Shown: positions 44,959 to 53,342 of the stretch, piece after piece
How the letters are laid out: every line of letters starts with the position of its first letter
Numbering within the stretch: position 1 is the stretch's first letter
DNA from: Anaerolineae bacterium
Lineage (GTDB): Bacteria > Chloroflexota > Anaerolineae > Aggregatilineales > UBA2796
NCBI GenBank assembly: GCA_019637615.1
Contig: JAHBVJ010000021.1
Span: 1 to 64,000 of the forward strand
Direction: 5' to 3'
Length of the DNA stretch: 64,000 nucleotides
Made by a program: the position numbers and the translations under genes
The notes under the pieces: generated by a model
Databases searched by the model: none
The model's input: the letters and a program-made list of their open reading frames with translations, nothing else
Told to the model about the DNA's origin: nothing

Positions 44959-45696
44959 TCAGGAGCTGTAGCACGGTGCGAAGGTCGCTCCTTGCGAGTC
45001 CATCCGGCGCACCAGCGTGTCGATGGCAGCTACGTGACTGTAGTAGCCGAATCCCGCCAAGCCATGCCACGACGGGAAGACGTAGATGAAGGCGGAGGGT
45101 GGGCACGCCTGATAGCGGAACAGCGTCAGGCGGCTGAGGGGCGTATGCGGCATGATGTGGCGGTTGACGGTCTTGGTGCGGATCAAGCTGGCGAACAAGC
45201 CCTTATCCACGAAGGCGAGGATAGGATCGCCGCCGTTGGTGATCTGGATGAAGTCGGGCGTGCCGAAGGTGCTCAGAATGTCACCGAGGGAGCCGGACTC
45301 CGGCAACTGGTGCTGCGTTTCCCCCACTTTGGAGCCATAGCGCAGATAGGTGGCGATGGTGATCTCATCGACGGTGCCATCGGCGGTGGTGTTGAAGCTG
45401 ACCATCATGATGCGGTCGGCGTGGCCTTCGAGGCGGAACGGCTGACGGCTAACGATGTCGAAATCGCGGATCAGAGGATGCTCCGTGAGCAAACGGACGG
45501 CATCGTCGGCGCGGGTCAGCCCCGGCTGTACACCGAATAGGCATAACTGCGGGCAGAATTCGCCGTCCGGCGTGGTGAAGACGGAGGCCAGCGCGGGCAG
45601 TCGTGCCGAGCCGATCCAGCGCGCAACCATAACGCTCAAGGCACACATGAGCACACAAAATACGAGAAATCGACCAAGGCGCAACATAGGCAGCAT
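44959..45696 (-). CDS. Hypothetical membrane-anchored protein
   Basis: Using ATG 45696 (or 45687) the product has about 245 residues with one N-terminal hydrophobic segment (FLVFCVLMCALSVMVARWI) and a soluble exterior domain. Two close cysteines (EFCPQLCLFGVQPG) start the domain, and another cysteine lies near the end (FAPCYSS). The GVQPGLT/ADDAVRLL block resembles a repeated motif seen in Chloroflexota surface proteins, but I assign no family. Start choice is uncertain because no ribosome-binding site is seen. Confidence 0.6.
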   Translation of the reverse strand: MLPMLRLGRFLVFCVLMCALSVMVARWIGSARLPALASVFTTPDGEFCPQLCLFGVQPGLTRADDAVRLLTEHPLIRDFDIVSRQPFRLEGHADRIMMVSFNTTADGTVDEITIATYLRYGSKVGETQHQLPESGSLGDILSTFGTPDFIQITNGGDPILAFVDKGLFASLIRTKTVNRHIMPHTPLSRLTLFRYQACPPSAFIYVFPSWHGLAGFGYYSHVAAIDTLVRRMDSQGATFAPCYSS

Positions 45697-45773
45697 AGCT
45701 AGAGTGTAATGCGCGAACGGGCTGACGGGCAAGCGGGCGGGTTGGGAACCGTCACCCTGCGCAAATTCCGGTC

Positions 45774-45826
45774 TTGACAGAGCTGCGTATTTCGATGATA
45801 ATCTAATTTGATGAACATCGAAATAC
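45774..45826 (+). promoter_or_regulatory. Promoter and operator of the ArsR-family gene
   Basis: TTGACA (45774-45779), 17 bases, then GATAAT (45797-45802) form a very good promoter. An exact 11-bp inverted repeat, GTATTTCGATG (45787-45797) and CATCGAAATAC (45816-45826), overlaps the -10 and the start site, as expected for an autorepressor binding site. Confidence 0.8.
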
Positions 45827-45845
45827 ACAGAGGAGACGGTGTCTC

Positions 45846-46469
45846 ATGCGACATTTTGGTAGGAAATATCTGCTGGAAACGCTCAAGACGCTGGCAGATG
45901 ACAGCCGATTGACGCTGTTGCAACTGCTGCACGAGCAGGAATATGCGGTGGGCGATCTGGCGGAGCGGGTCAAGCTGACCGAGCCGACCGTTTCGCACCA
46001 TCTGTCGCGGCTGCGCGAGTCCGGGTTGGTGCTGATGCGGATGGTGGGCAACCAGCGCTACTACCGCGTGAACGAGGTCGGGTTGGCACGCTTCAAGAAG
46101 CTGGCAGGCGAGATCGAGACGCTGGTGGACGAGCCGGAAGCCGCGCCCTCGAATGATAGCTGGATCGAGGCGTTGGAGTTGAACGCGGAGGACAAGCAAG
46201 TGCTGCTCGATCACACCACCAACGGACGGCTGACGCATCTGCCGACCAAGCAAAAGAAGACGCTGGTGATCTTGCGGTGGCTGGCGACGCTGTTCCAGCC
46301 AGATACGCTGTACACGGAGCCACAGGTCAACACGATCCTCAAGAGCGTGTACGAACCCGACTTCGTCAGCCTGCGCCGCGATCTGGTGGATTTCGGCTAC
46401 CTGCGGCGAGAGCGCGGCGGCGGCAAATACTGGCTGGCTCCCGCGACGCAAGACGCCCCGGAAGGGTGA
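45846..46469 (+). CDS. ArsR/SmtB-type regulator with DUF2087 domain
   Basis: The 207-residue protein has an ArsR winged HTH at about 5-80 (LADDSRLTLLQLLHEQEYAVG, TEPTVSHHLSRLRESGLV), then a C-terminal DUF2087 domain (about 135-200: LPTKQKKTLVILRWLATLF, FVSLRRDLVDFGYLRRERGG). No metal-binding cysteine pair is seen, so the signal is probably not a metal. GAGGAG precedes the ATG. The promoter contains an 11-bp inverted repeat suited to autorepression. The serine hydrolase gene downstream may be a target. Confidence 0.9.
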   Translation: MRHFGRKYLLETLKTLADDSRLTLLQLLHEQEYAVGDLAERVKLTEPTVSHHLSRLRESGLVLMRMVGNQRYYRVNEVGLARFKKLAGEIETLVDEPEAAPSNDSWIEALELNAEDKQVLLDHTTNGRLTHLPTKQKKTLVILRWLATLFQPDTLYTEPQVNTILKSVYEPDFVSLRRDLVDFGYLRRERGGGKYWLAPATQDAPEG

Positions 46470-46607
46470 TGCGCCCACCCGTCTGACCGGCACGCTTGAC
46501 GGGTGAGCCAATCTGCGCCGCTGTTTCACGGTGACCACAACACTATATGCAGAAACACTATATCAAGATGAGTAATCTTCACCGGATCGGTGAGGGAAGG
46601 ATTTGTC

Positions 46608-47840
46608 ATGCCTGATTCCATACAAAGCGCCGATGATCTGGGCTTGATGCGCGGCTTCCCGCCCGCGCCCGACAAGCTGGTGACGCATGAGAACCAACTG
46701 TATGCGCCGTACAACCGCTGGGCATTCCAGAACGAGCTGGCCTTGAACCGCGTGGTCGATGTATGGCGCGGGGAGAGTGCCTTCACGCCATTCGCTTACG
46801 ACTTGCGCGATCTGGGCGAAGTCACCTATCAGAATCGGGCGGGGACACGGTTCACGTTTGAGCAGATGGTGGAGATGAGCTACACGGATGGCATCGTGGT
46901 GCTGCATCAGGGCAAGATCATCTACGAGCGGTATCTGAACGGGATGCAGCCGCACAGCCTGCACGCGTGGGCATCGGGCAGCAAGTCGATGACGGGTACG
47001 CTGGCGGCGCTGCTGGCGGACGAAGGGCTGTTCGATCCCGACGCGCCAGTGGTGACATACCTGCCCGAACTGCGGGGGAGCGGCTTTGACGAGGCCACGA
47101 TCCGGCAGGTGATGGATATGACGACGGCGGTCAAGTTCGCCAAGGACGATGCCGATCCGGTCAACGAGAGCGCCGACTATGGCGTGGTGATGGGCTGGAA
47201 AGAGCGACCGGCGGACTATGCGGGCGCTGAAACTGGCTGCGCGTTCCTCGCCACGATGCAGAAGGCAGGGGCGCACGGCGACCGGTTCGCCTATCTGACG
47301 CCGAATACCGACGTGCTGGCGTGGTTGATGAAGCGCCTGCTCGGCAAGACGTTGGCGGCGATCATGCAAGATCGCGTGTGGGCGCGGTTTGGGACGGAGC
47401 GTGACGCCTTCTGGATCGTTGATCCCACCACGGCAGAGACGGCAGGTTCGGGCTTGCTGAGTACCACGCGGGATATGGCGCGGTTTGGGCAGATGCTGCT
47501 GCAACGCGGGCAGTTCAACGGGCAGCAGATCGTCCCGACGCAGGTGATCGCGGAAATCGAGCGCGGCGGGGATCGGGAGGCGTTCGCGCGGGGGCCAGCG
47601 GCGAACCCGACTAATCAGGGGTGGTCGTACCGCGATCAGTGGTGGATGACGCATAACGATCACGGCGCGTACATGGCGCTCGGCTACGGTGGGCAGATGC
47701 TGTACATCGATCCGGCGGCGCAGATGGTGGTGGCGAAGTTCAGTTCGTATCCGACGCCGACGCCTGCTGGTAACGAGTTCTGGAGCGCGATGGTGGCGCT
47801 GCCCGCCTTGGGGCGATGGCTGGCTGCGGAGAGTGCTTAG
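46608..47840 (+). CDS. Serine hydrolase, beta-lactamase class C / NylB-like
   Basis: ATG 46608 is selected for the GGAAGGA six bases upstream. The 410-residue enzyme has the Ser-x-x-Lys motif (WASGSKSMTGT), the Tyr-x-x-Asn-like segment (AYLTPNTDVLAWL) and a C-terminal GYGGQMLYIDP. The order and spacing match 6-aminohexanoate-dimer hydrolase (NylB)-like proteins. There is no signal peptide, so it acts in the cytoplasm. Direct repeats ACACTATAT (46540-46548 and 46555-46563) lie just upstream and may be regulatory. The substrate is unknown. Confidence 0.85.
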   Translation: MPDSIQSADDLGLMRGFPPAPDKLVTHENQLYAPYNRWAFQNELALNRVVDVWRGESAFTPFAYDLRDLGEVTYQNRAGTRFTFEQMVEMSYTDGIVVLHQGKIIYERYLNGMQPHSLHAWASGSKSMTGTLAALLADEGLFDPDAPVVTYLPELRGSGFDEATIRQVMDMTTAVKFAKDDADPVNESADYGVVMGWKERPADYAGAETGCAFLATMQKAGAHGDRFAYLTPNTDVLAWLMKRLLGKTLAAIMQDRVWARFGTERDAFWIVDPTTAETAGSGLLSTTRDMARFGQMLLQRGQFNGQQIVPTQVIAEIERGGDREAFARGPAANPTNQGWSYRDQWWMTHNDHGAYMALGYGGQMLYIDPAAQMVVAKFSSYPTPTPAGNEFWSAMVALPALGRWLAAESA

Positions 47841-47952
47841 TCCTTATAGAGTACCGACAACGACTATTCCTATCGTACGGACGCCACATGTGGCGTCCAT
47901 TTGAGCTTGATGATCAGGTCTAATCAATTTCGGTTATCTATTAGTGCTTAGT
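47828..47952. repeat. Heptamer units and a 16-bp palindrome after the serine hydrolase gene
   Basis: GCTTAGT units, the reverse of ACTAAGC, occur at 47835-47841 (containing the hydrolase stop) and 47946-47952. Between them is the perfect palindrome ACGCCACATGTGGCGT (47881-47896), which could be a protein-binding site or short hairpin. Confidence 0.45.
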
Positions 47953-47993
47953 GAAGATACAACAGGAGTCGGGACTCAGTCCTCATTGATAAG

Positions 47994-48022
47994 AACGAGA
48001 GCGCTAGATGAGCGCCCTCGTT
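47994..48022. terminator. Hairpin between convergent hydrolase and aldo/keto reductase genes
   Basis: AACGAGAGCGCT (47994-48005) and AGCGCCCTCGTT (48011-48022) pair with one mismatch around a 5-nt loop, followed by TTT on the plus strand. It is likely a terminator serving one or both convergent genes. Confidence 0.55.
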
Positions 48023-48113
48023 TGGGAAGTCGTAAAACAGGGGCGGAGTGTGACCTCCGCTCCAACCCCTCAGCTCGCAAGCGGGGAGGGGCGAGAAGGC
48101 AGCGTAACAGGAA

Positions 48114-49085
48114 CTACCAAGCGTAGGCTTCCGGAGCCGCGCCACCGGGGCCGGGCCAAATCTCATCGAGCTTCTTGAGCGATTCCTCAGACAGTTGGAT
48201 GTCCAGCGCGCGCAGCGAACCCGTCAACTGATCCATCGTGCGGGGGCCGATGATGGGCGAAGTGATGACAGGATTGTGCAGCATCCACGCCAGCGCGACA
48301 TCGGCGGGCGATTCGCCCAGTTCCTTGCAGAAATTCTCGTAGGCTTCGAGCTGCGGACGCAATTTCTCGATGCGCTGCTGTTGCCGCTGATCCATGCGGC
48401 GACCTTCGGTCACTTTTTGCAGCGCGCCGCCCAACATGCCGCCCGCTAACGGACTCCACGGGATGACGCCGAGGCCGTATTCCTCGCAGGCGGGCAAGAC
48501 TTCTAGCTCGATCATGCGCGCCGTGAGGTTGTATAGGCTCTGCTCGGCTACCAAGCCCATGAAATGACGCTGCTTGGCGATCTGGTTGGCGGTAGCGATG
48601 TGCCAGCCCGCGAAGTTGCTGCTGCCGACGTACAGGACTTTGCCCTGCTGCACTAACACGTCCATCGCCTGCCAGATTTCTTCCCACGGGCTGCGGCGGT
48701 CAATGTGATGCATTTGGTAAAGATCGATGTGATCGGTCTTCAGGCGTTTGAGGCTGGCTTCACAGGCTTGGCGGATGTGCAGCGCCGAAAGCTTCGATTC
48801 GTTGGGCCAGTCGCCCATATCGCCATAGACTTTGGTGGCGAGCACGACCTTCTCGCGGCGTCCACCACCCTGCTCAAACCAGCGCCCGATGATCTGCTCG
48901 GTGACGCCCTCGCCCCTTTTCCAGCCATACACATCGGCGGTATCGAAGAAGTTGAAGCCGAGTTCGAGTGATTTGTCCATGATGGCAAAACTGTCGGCTT
49001 CGGTGCTGTGGGGGCCAAAGTTCATGGTGCCGAGGCACAACCGACTGACCTTGAGTCCGGTGCGCCCTAGTTGCGTATATTGCAT
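48114..49085 (-). CDS. Aldo/keto reductase
   Basis: The 323-residue NADPH-dependent (beta/alpha)8 oxidoreductase has the catalytic tetrad visible: Asp in FFDTADVYG with the following Tyr, Lys in VLATKVYGD, and His in LYQMHHID. The cofactor end has PIIGPRTMDQL. The N-terminal block YTQLGRTGLKVSRLCLGTMNFG and the WSPLAGGMLGG segment match the YajO/AKR13-like group that reduces aldehydes or sugars. It is a single gene with its own upstream region (49086-49306). Confidence 0.93.
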   Translation of the reverse strand: MQYTQLGRTGLKVSRLCLGTMNFGPHSTEADSFAIMDKSLELGFNFFDTADVYGWKRGEGVTEQIIGRWFEQGGGRREKVVLATKVYGDMGDWPNESKLSALHIRQACEASLKRLKTDHIDLYQMHHIDRRSPWEEIWQAMDVLVQQGKVLYVGSSNFAGWHIATANQIAKQRHFMGLVAEQSLYNLTARMIELEVLPACEEYGLGVIPWSPLAGGMLGGALQKVTEGRRMDQRQQQRIEKLRPQLEAYENFCKELGESPADVALAWMLHNPVITSPIIGPRTMDQLTGSLRALDIQLSEESLKKLDEIWPGPGGAAPEAYAW

Positions 49086-49171
49086 CTAATCCTCTATTTG
49101 AACGGTACATTACCTCACTTACGACGATTGTAACGCGCCGCTTCGATTCGTCACGCGATTTTTAAGGTCGT

Positions 49172-49191
49172 CCTCCGACTTTCGGCGGAGG
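49172..49191. terminator. Small hairpin upstream of the 49307 gene
   Basis: CCTCCG (49172-49177) and CGGAGG (49186-49191) flank an 8-nt loop in the divergent spacer 49086-49306. There is no T-tract and its role is uncertain; nothing else was seen in this spacer. Confidence 0.25.
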
Positions 49192-49306
49192 TGGATGCCA
49201 TTGGTAGGTACTAGAAGTTCATCACTTCCGCCGTTTTGCGCGCGAGCCGACTCCTGTAGAGTGCTAGGTATCGATCACTCGACGTAAGGTAACAAGACAC
49301 ACGACT

Positions 49307-49582
49307 ATGAGTACGACACAACCCATCTCCCTATCGACCAAGGGGACTGACAACGAGACGGCAACACGCGTGATGTTAGACGGAGACGAGACGATGAGCC
49401 TTCACATCCGACCGACGCTATCACGGGTGCGCGTGGTCGATGGTCAGGCGTGGATCAGCTATGAGGGCAAGGATTACGTGCTGAGTTATGGCGAGGAGAT
49501 TACGCTCCCACGCGGGAAGTATCAGGCGATCATCATGGCGCTGTATCATCGTCCGCTCACGTTTGAACTGCTGCCCAATTAG
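49307..49582 (+). CDS. Small DUF2917/cupin-like protein (91 aa)
   Basis: The short protein has a polar N-terminus (about 1-25) and a compact beta-barrel-like region with RVRVVDGQAWISYEGKDYVL and then YGEEITLPRGKYQAII. This alternation resembles DUF2917 or a minimal cupin, though metal-binding histidines are absent. It is followed by an intrinsic terminator at 49667. No neighbour hints at its role. Confidence 0.6.
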   Translation: MSTTQPISLSTKGTDNETATRVMLDGDETMSLHIRPTLSRVRVVDGQAWISYEGKDYVLSYGEEITLPRGKYQAIIMALYHRPLTFELLPN

Positions 49583-49604
49583 TGCTCGCTGCTAAGTGCT
49601 GAGT
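49579..49604 (-). repeat. Heptamer repeat at the end of the 49307 gene
   Basis: On the plus strand TTAGT, GCTCGCT, GCTAAGT and GCTGAGT run in 7-base register. On the minus strand they read as ACTCAGC/ACTTAGC-type units like those at 9744 and 12636. The array begins within the stop codon of the small gene. Confidence 0.55.
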
Positions 49605-49666
49605 AAAATGCGACTTTCGTGCTTCGCCGCGATGGAGAAGCGCGCATCGCCCCGCTGACTAGACGG

Positions 49667-49710
49667 ACAGCCCACCATGCCGACGATAAGGATGGTGGGC
49701 TGTTTTGTTT
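49667..49710 (+). terminator. Rho-independent terminator
   Basis: ACAGCCCACCAT (49667-49678) pairs perfectly with ATGGTGGGCTGT (49692-49703) around a 13-nt loop and is followed by TTTGTTT. It ends the transcript of the 49307 gene. Confidence 0.85.
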
Positions 49711-49870
49711 CTGGCAACAAGACGCCGACGATAATGCGCTTTAAGAAATGAATTCGGACAACCGAGTCCGAAAGTCCCCATGTCCCCGAAGCCTCCGACA
49801 ATGATGCGGTTTCACTAAATAAGCCAACACGATCGATCAGCGGTCATCACGACTACCTTTAGGGCGATGA

Positions 49871-50078
49871 CTATGGTGTTTCAGGCAATGAGGCGGGAAT
49901 ACGGTACGCACGCTCGCGCTCATGCTTATGCTTGAGTCCCGAAGGGACTTCGTAGGTTGAGCTAGTCAATTCATTGTCGGGGATCGTTTGCCTGACTAAT
50001 TTCTTAACCACCATCAACCCTCGGCGGGCGGCGTGACGACGAATCCACGTTTCCTTGACTAATTTCTTAAGCATCAAT
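49871..50078 (+). repeat. Copy B of the dispersed intergenic repeat
   Basis: Its head (ATGGTGTTTCA, then CGGGAATACG) and its GAGTCCCGAAGGGACTTCG core match copy C at 60005-60204. The tail module GCCTGACTAATTTCTTAA occurs here twice (about 49989 and, with variation, 50052). Head and tail ends are partly inverted copies of each other (ATGGTGTTT / CCACCAT-type), as in MITE-like elements. Confidence 0.6.
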
Positions 50079-50271
50079 ATCGCCGCGCCTTAACAACACC
50101 CGACGATGCCGTCGAATAGGTAGTCGATACATCAAGTATCTCCCCTGAATGTGCCATCCTTCTACAACTTTCGTCGGAGAAGGTTTTTCAACCCTTCCGA
50201 TGTTCTGTGAAAACCGCGATTCACATACAGTAGTGGCATAACGAAAACGAACGAAACGAAGGAAAACAATC

Positions 50272-50802
50272 ATGACGACTCAAGATTTGAAACGCAATAT
50301 CGCCAACATGGATGCCGACTTCATCCTCTGGACGCGCCGCCACAGCGTGATGCTGCTGCGCATCGCCATCGGAATCGTGTATGTGTGGTTCGGGGCGCTC
50401 AAGCTGGTTCCCGGCCTCAGCCCCGCTGAACCGCTGATCAAAGGTGCCTACGCGTTCCTGCCGGAGAACTTGATCCAGCCGTTCATCGCCTTCATTGGCG
50501 GGTTCGAAGTGGTCATCGGCTTGCTGTTCATGTACGGTAGACTGCCACGCATCACCACCGTGTTGATGCTGATGCAAATGGGTGGCGCGATGTCGCCAAT
50601 CGTGCTGGCTCCACACCTGATCTGGGCGAAGTTTCCGGCGGTGTACACGCTCGAAGGCCAGTATGTGTTCAAGGACATCATCCTGATCACCGCTGCGCTG
50701 GTCATCAACGCGGCGACCAGCCACCGTCTGCCCGGTGCGCGTGGTGTCATCCCCGGTAAGCGCACGTCCGAAATCCCCGTTGACAACATCAAGCTGCCGT
50801 AA
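50272..50802 (+). CDS. DoxX-like membrane protein
   Basis: The 176-residue protein has four predicted membrane helices in a DoxX-type arrangement: helix 1 with LLRIAIGIVYVWFGALKLVPG, a short loop, then IAFIGGFEVVIGLLFMYGRL and FKDIILITAALVINAA. DoxX-family proteins are associated with redox or membrane-bound electron transfer complexes, but many have no known role. AAGGAAAA lies before the ATG. It is monocistronic, ended by a terminator at 50862. Confidence 0.82.
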   Translation: MTTQDLKRNIANMDADFILWTRRHSVMLLRIAIGIVYVWFGALKLVPGLSPAEPLIKGAYAFLPENLIQPFIAFIGGFEVVIGLLFMYGRLPRITTVLMLMQMGGAMSPIVLAPHLIWAKFPAVYTLEGQYVFKDIILITAALVINAATSHRLPGARGVIPGKRTSEIPVDNIKLP

Positions 50803-50861
50803 GGTGAGCCAGATAACGTAGAAAGACAGCACAGATAGACAAGATAGACAGGATCGTGCCG

Positions 50862-50896
50862 AACTGGGCGGGTGTTAGCATCCGCCCAGTTTTTTG
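50862..50896 (+). terminator. Rho-independent terminator after the DoxX gene
   Basis: AACTGGGCGG (50862-50871) and CCGCCCAGTT (50882-50891) form a perfect 10-bp stem with a 10-nt loop, followed by a T-run. Confidence 0.9.
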
Positions 50897-50957
50897 TTGT
50901 CCAGTTTATGACCGCGTCGGTGCAGGATAGGCAAGCAAGGCAGTTTTCCCCGCGCGC

Positions 50958-50966
50958 TGGTATAAT
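50958..50966 (+). promoter_or_regulatory. Extended -10 promoter of the pspC-like operon
   Basis: A perfect TATAAT (50961-50966) is preceded by TGG, giving the TGn extended -10 motif. No matching -35 is seen, as is common for this promoter type. Transcription would start about 22 bases before the ATG at 50995. Confidence 0.55.
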
Positions 50967-50994
50967 GGCGCGAGGAAAAGAGGCTCTTAGCTCC

Positions 50995-51411
50995 ATGATT
51001 TTTGTCGGACTCAAGCGCAGTTTACTCAACCGTGTCTTTGGCGGCGTGGCTGGCGGGATTGGCGATTACCTCGGCATCAGCGGATGGTGGGTGCGCGCGG
51101 CCTTCTTCGCGATCTTGCTGACGAATTTCAGCTTCGGTGTACTGCTGTACATTTTGCTGTGGTTTTTGATTCCGGGGCAGACCGCCGCTGATACGCCCGC
51201 GATCCCGCTGCCGGATGAAGCACCGCAGCCCCGTTATACGCGCCCTGAAGGCGTATTGATGATCGGCTTCCTCGCCATGTTGATCGGCGTGGTGATCCTT
51301 GCGGAGACGACGGGTGTGCTGCTGGCTGCTGGCGGCGATCTGCTGCCGCCGGGGATGCTGGTGGTGATCAGCATCGTCGTGCTGCTCAAACATTTGCGAG
51401 GTGTAGCGTGA
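50995..51411 (+). CDS. PspC domain protein
   Basis: The 138-residue protein begins with a PspC domain: LKRSLLNRVFGGVAGGIGDYLGI, then WWVRAAFFAILLTNF and LLYILLWFLIPG. A second pair of hydrophobic segments makes the C-terminal half (LMIGFLAMLIGVVILAE, MLVVISIVVLLKHL). PspC proteins sit in the membrane and take part in envelope stress signalling. ATG 50995 is chosen because the PspC domain starts there and the promoter lies within the longer frame. It overlaps the next gene by 4 bases. Confidence 0.88.
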   Translation: MIFVGLKRSLLNRVFGGVAGGIGDYLGISGWWVRAAFFAILLTNFSFGVLLYILLWFLIPGQTAADTPAIPLPDEAPQPRYTRPEGVLMIGFLAMLIGVVILAETTGVLLAAGGDLLPPGMLVVISIVVLLKHLRGVA

Positions 51412-52301
51412 AGCGTCTGAGCGTGATCTGGCCTGTGGTGATGCTGGTGGCGTCGGGGTTGTGGTTTTTCCAATCGCTGAACGCCCTGCCCGATTCAGTC
51501 AGCGATATGTTGCGGCGGAGCGCGCCCGCGCTGCTGGTGATCATCGGGTTGATGATGCTCATCGGGCGGCGGGTGCGGTTCGGGAATCTGGTGGCGATCC
51601 TGCTGACGGTCGTGCTGCTGGTGGGCGTCGGGACGGTGGCCTATTCGCGGCAGCAAGCCATCGTGCGCAACGACTACATCTCGCCCTTCGAGACGGTGAT
51701 TCAAGGCTCGGTGACGAGCGTGCGGATCATCCTCACGACGCGCCAAACCGATATCGAGATCGTGTCGGCGGCGGCGGGCAACCGTACTGTGAGCGGCAAT
51801 TACACGGGCAGCATCGAGAGTCAGGTGACGGTCGATTATGCGGTCGATGGTGCAATTGGCACCTTCAATTTGAGCGAAACGCAGCGCAACACCTTCCCCG
51901 CGCTGGAATTAGTCGGGCGTGGCAAGCTCACGCTGTCGCTGCCCGCTGGCGTCACCATCGAGGAATTGACGATCAAAAATGAGGGCGGCGCGCTGACGCT
52001 GGATAGCAGCACCAACGCCATCAACAAATTGAGCGTCGAGCTGGCGAATGGGGACATCAACGCCACCTTCGCGGAGGCCAGCGGCATGATCGGTGATCTG
52101 CGCACGGGCGGCGGCGGAATCACCGTGACCATCCCGCCGACGATCACCGCGCGCGTGACGTTGAAGGGCGGCGGCGCGGGATCGGCGCAGTTTGATCCGA
52201 ACCGCTTCATCGAAGACACGAATCTGGTGCTGCAACCCGTCGGCGGGCAAGCGCAGATTCAGTTGAGCCTCGACGCACCGGGAACGCTGGTGGTTCAGTA
52301 A
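51408..52301 (+). CDS. LiaF-like membrane protein with exterior beta-helical domain
   Basis: The 297-residue protein has three hydrophobic segments in the first 80 residues (VVMLVASGLWFFQSL, ALLVIIGLMMLIG, LVAILLTVVLLVGVGTVAYS) and a long beta-rich domain. That domain has DUF4097-type repeats (TLSLPAGVTIEELTIKNEGG, KLSVELANGDINATF, IGDLRTGGGGITVTIPP). The build parallels the gene at 3245. Its 4-base overlap with the PspC gene suggests one sensory pair in the membrane. Function is inferred from this arrangement. Confidence 0.75.
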   Translation: MKRLSVIWPVVMLVASGLWFFQSLNALPDSVSDMLRRSAPALLVIIGLMMLIGRRVRFGNLVAILLTVVLLVGVGTVAYSRQQAIVRNDYISPFETVIQGSVTSVRIILTTRQTDIEIVSAAAGNRTVSGNYTGSIESQVTVDYAVDGAIGTFNLSETQRNTFPALELVGRGKLTLSLPAGVTIEELTIKNEGGALTLDSSTNAINKLSVELANGDINATFAEASGMIGDLRTGGGGITVTIPPTITARVTLKGGGAGSAQFDPNRFIEDTNLVLQPVGGQAQIQLSLDAPGTLVVQ

Positions 52302-52424
52302 ACGGGCAGGCAGTTTAGGCATCCTTGAGCGACACGCAAATTTCTGACCTTGTGTGACGCTTGTATTTCATTTGCCAGATGACGCACGATGAGCGATCGT
52401 GGCTGGCGCAGAAGGAAATATCCG

Positions 52425-53342
52425 ATGATTTTTGTGGCGGGCGATTATCAAAATAGTGGAACGGCGATCACGTGGCAGCATTTGCGCAGCGGCGACTCTG
52501 CCCTTGCCGCGATGGAACAGGGCATCCGCGCCGTCGAAGCCAATGAGGCCGATTGGTCGGTGGGCAAAGGCGGCTATCCGAACGCGCTGGGCGAGGTCGA
52601 ACTCGACGCGGGGGTGATGGATGGGCGCACCCGCACGAGCGGCGCGGTCGGTGGGCTGCGCGGATTTTTGCACCCCGTCAGCGTCGCCTATGCCGTGATG
52701 GAACGCCTGCCGCATGTGCTGCTGGTGGGCGACGGAGCCGCCCGCTTTGCCGATGATATCGGAGCCGAGCGCGCCGACTTGCTCACCGAGGTCATGCGCA
52801 AGAACTTCGCGCAGTGGCAGCAAGATTTCGGGCGGTCGAATGGCTCGGTTGCCCTGATCGAGGCGGTCAGCCGATCCGCTGATCCGCAGCGCAAGGACGA
52901 AACCACCGTATACCTCGTGCAAGATGGCAAGGGCGATATTGCCGTGGCGACGAGCACCAGCGGGTGGGCGTGGAAATATCCGGGGCGGCTCGGTGATACG
53001 CCAGTGGCGGGCGCGGGCTTCTATGCCGATAACCGTTATGGCGCGGCGGCGTGTACGGGCAAAGGCGAACTGGCGATCCGAACGGGTTTAGCGCGCTTCA
53101 CCGTCACCTTGATGCAGATGGGACGGTCGGTGCAGGAGGCGACACAGGAAGCCTTGCAGGACTTGCTGCGGCTGCCGGATATTGGCACAGCGGAACTGCA
53201 ACTCCACGCGATTGACGCGCACGGCGGGCATGATGTCGCGTTCATCGGCGCGGCACAGGGCAGCGATTGGCATTTTTACTACATGGCGAAAGATCAGGAC
53301 GAAACGCCGATCCGGTGTCCCGCGCGGCGCGTGACGGCGTAA
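52425..53342 (+). CDS. Isoaspartyl peptidase / N4-glycosylasparaginase-like Ntn hydrolase
   Basis: ATG 52425 has AGAAGGA 8 bases upstream and aligns with the usual family start; the earlier ATG 52389 adds a basic extension. The 305-residue product resembles asparaginase 2 / glycosylasparaginase: an alpha-chain region with AVEANEADWSVGKGG, and a beta-chain region with TSTSGWAWKYPGRLGD and VAGAGFYADNRYGAAACTGKGE. The autocleavage and nucleophile segment, usually like HDTIG, reads KDETTVYLV. The Thr is kept, but the following Gly is not. It may process differently or use another substrate. Confidence 0.82.
   Translation: MIFVAGDYQNSGTAITWQHLRSGDSALAAMEQGIRAVEANEADWSVGKGGYPNALGEVELDAGVMDGRTRTSGAVGGLRGFLHPVSVAYAVMERLPHVLLVGDGAARFADDIGAERADLLTEVMRKNFAQWQQDFGRSNGSVALIEAVSRSADPQRKDETTVYLVQDGKGDIAVATSTSGWAWKYPGRLGDTPVAGAGFYADNRYGAAACTGKGELAIRTGLARFTVTLMQMGRSVQEATQEALQDLLRLPDIGTAELQLHAIDAHGGHDVAFIGAAQGSDWHFYYMAKDQDETPIRCPARRVTA

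Larger units (their letters stand above)
49583..50271. other. Repeat-rich spacer without genes
   Basis: These 689 bases contain the heptamer array, an intrinsic terminator (49667-49710) and copy B of the dispersed repeat (49871-50078). Frames of up to about 70 codons exist but show no ribosome-binding site or recognisable product. Confidence 0.6.
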
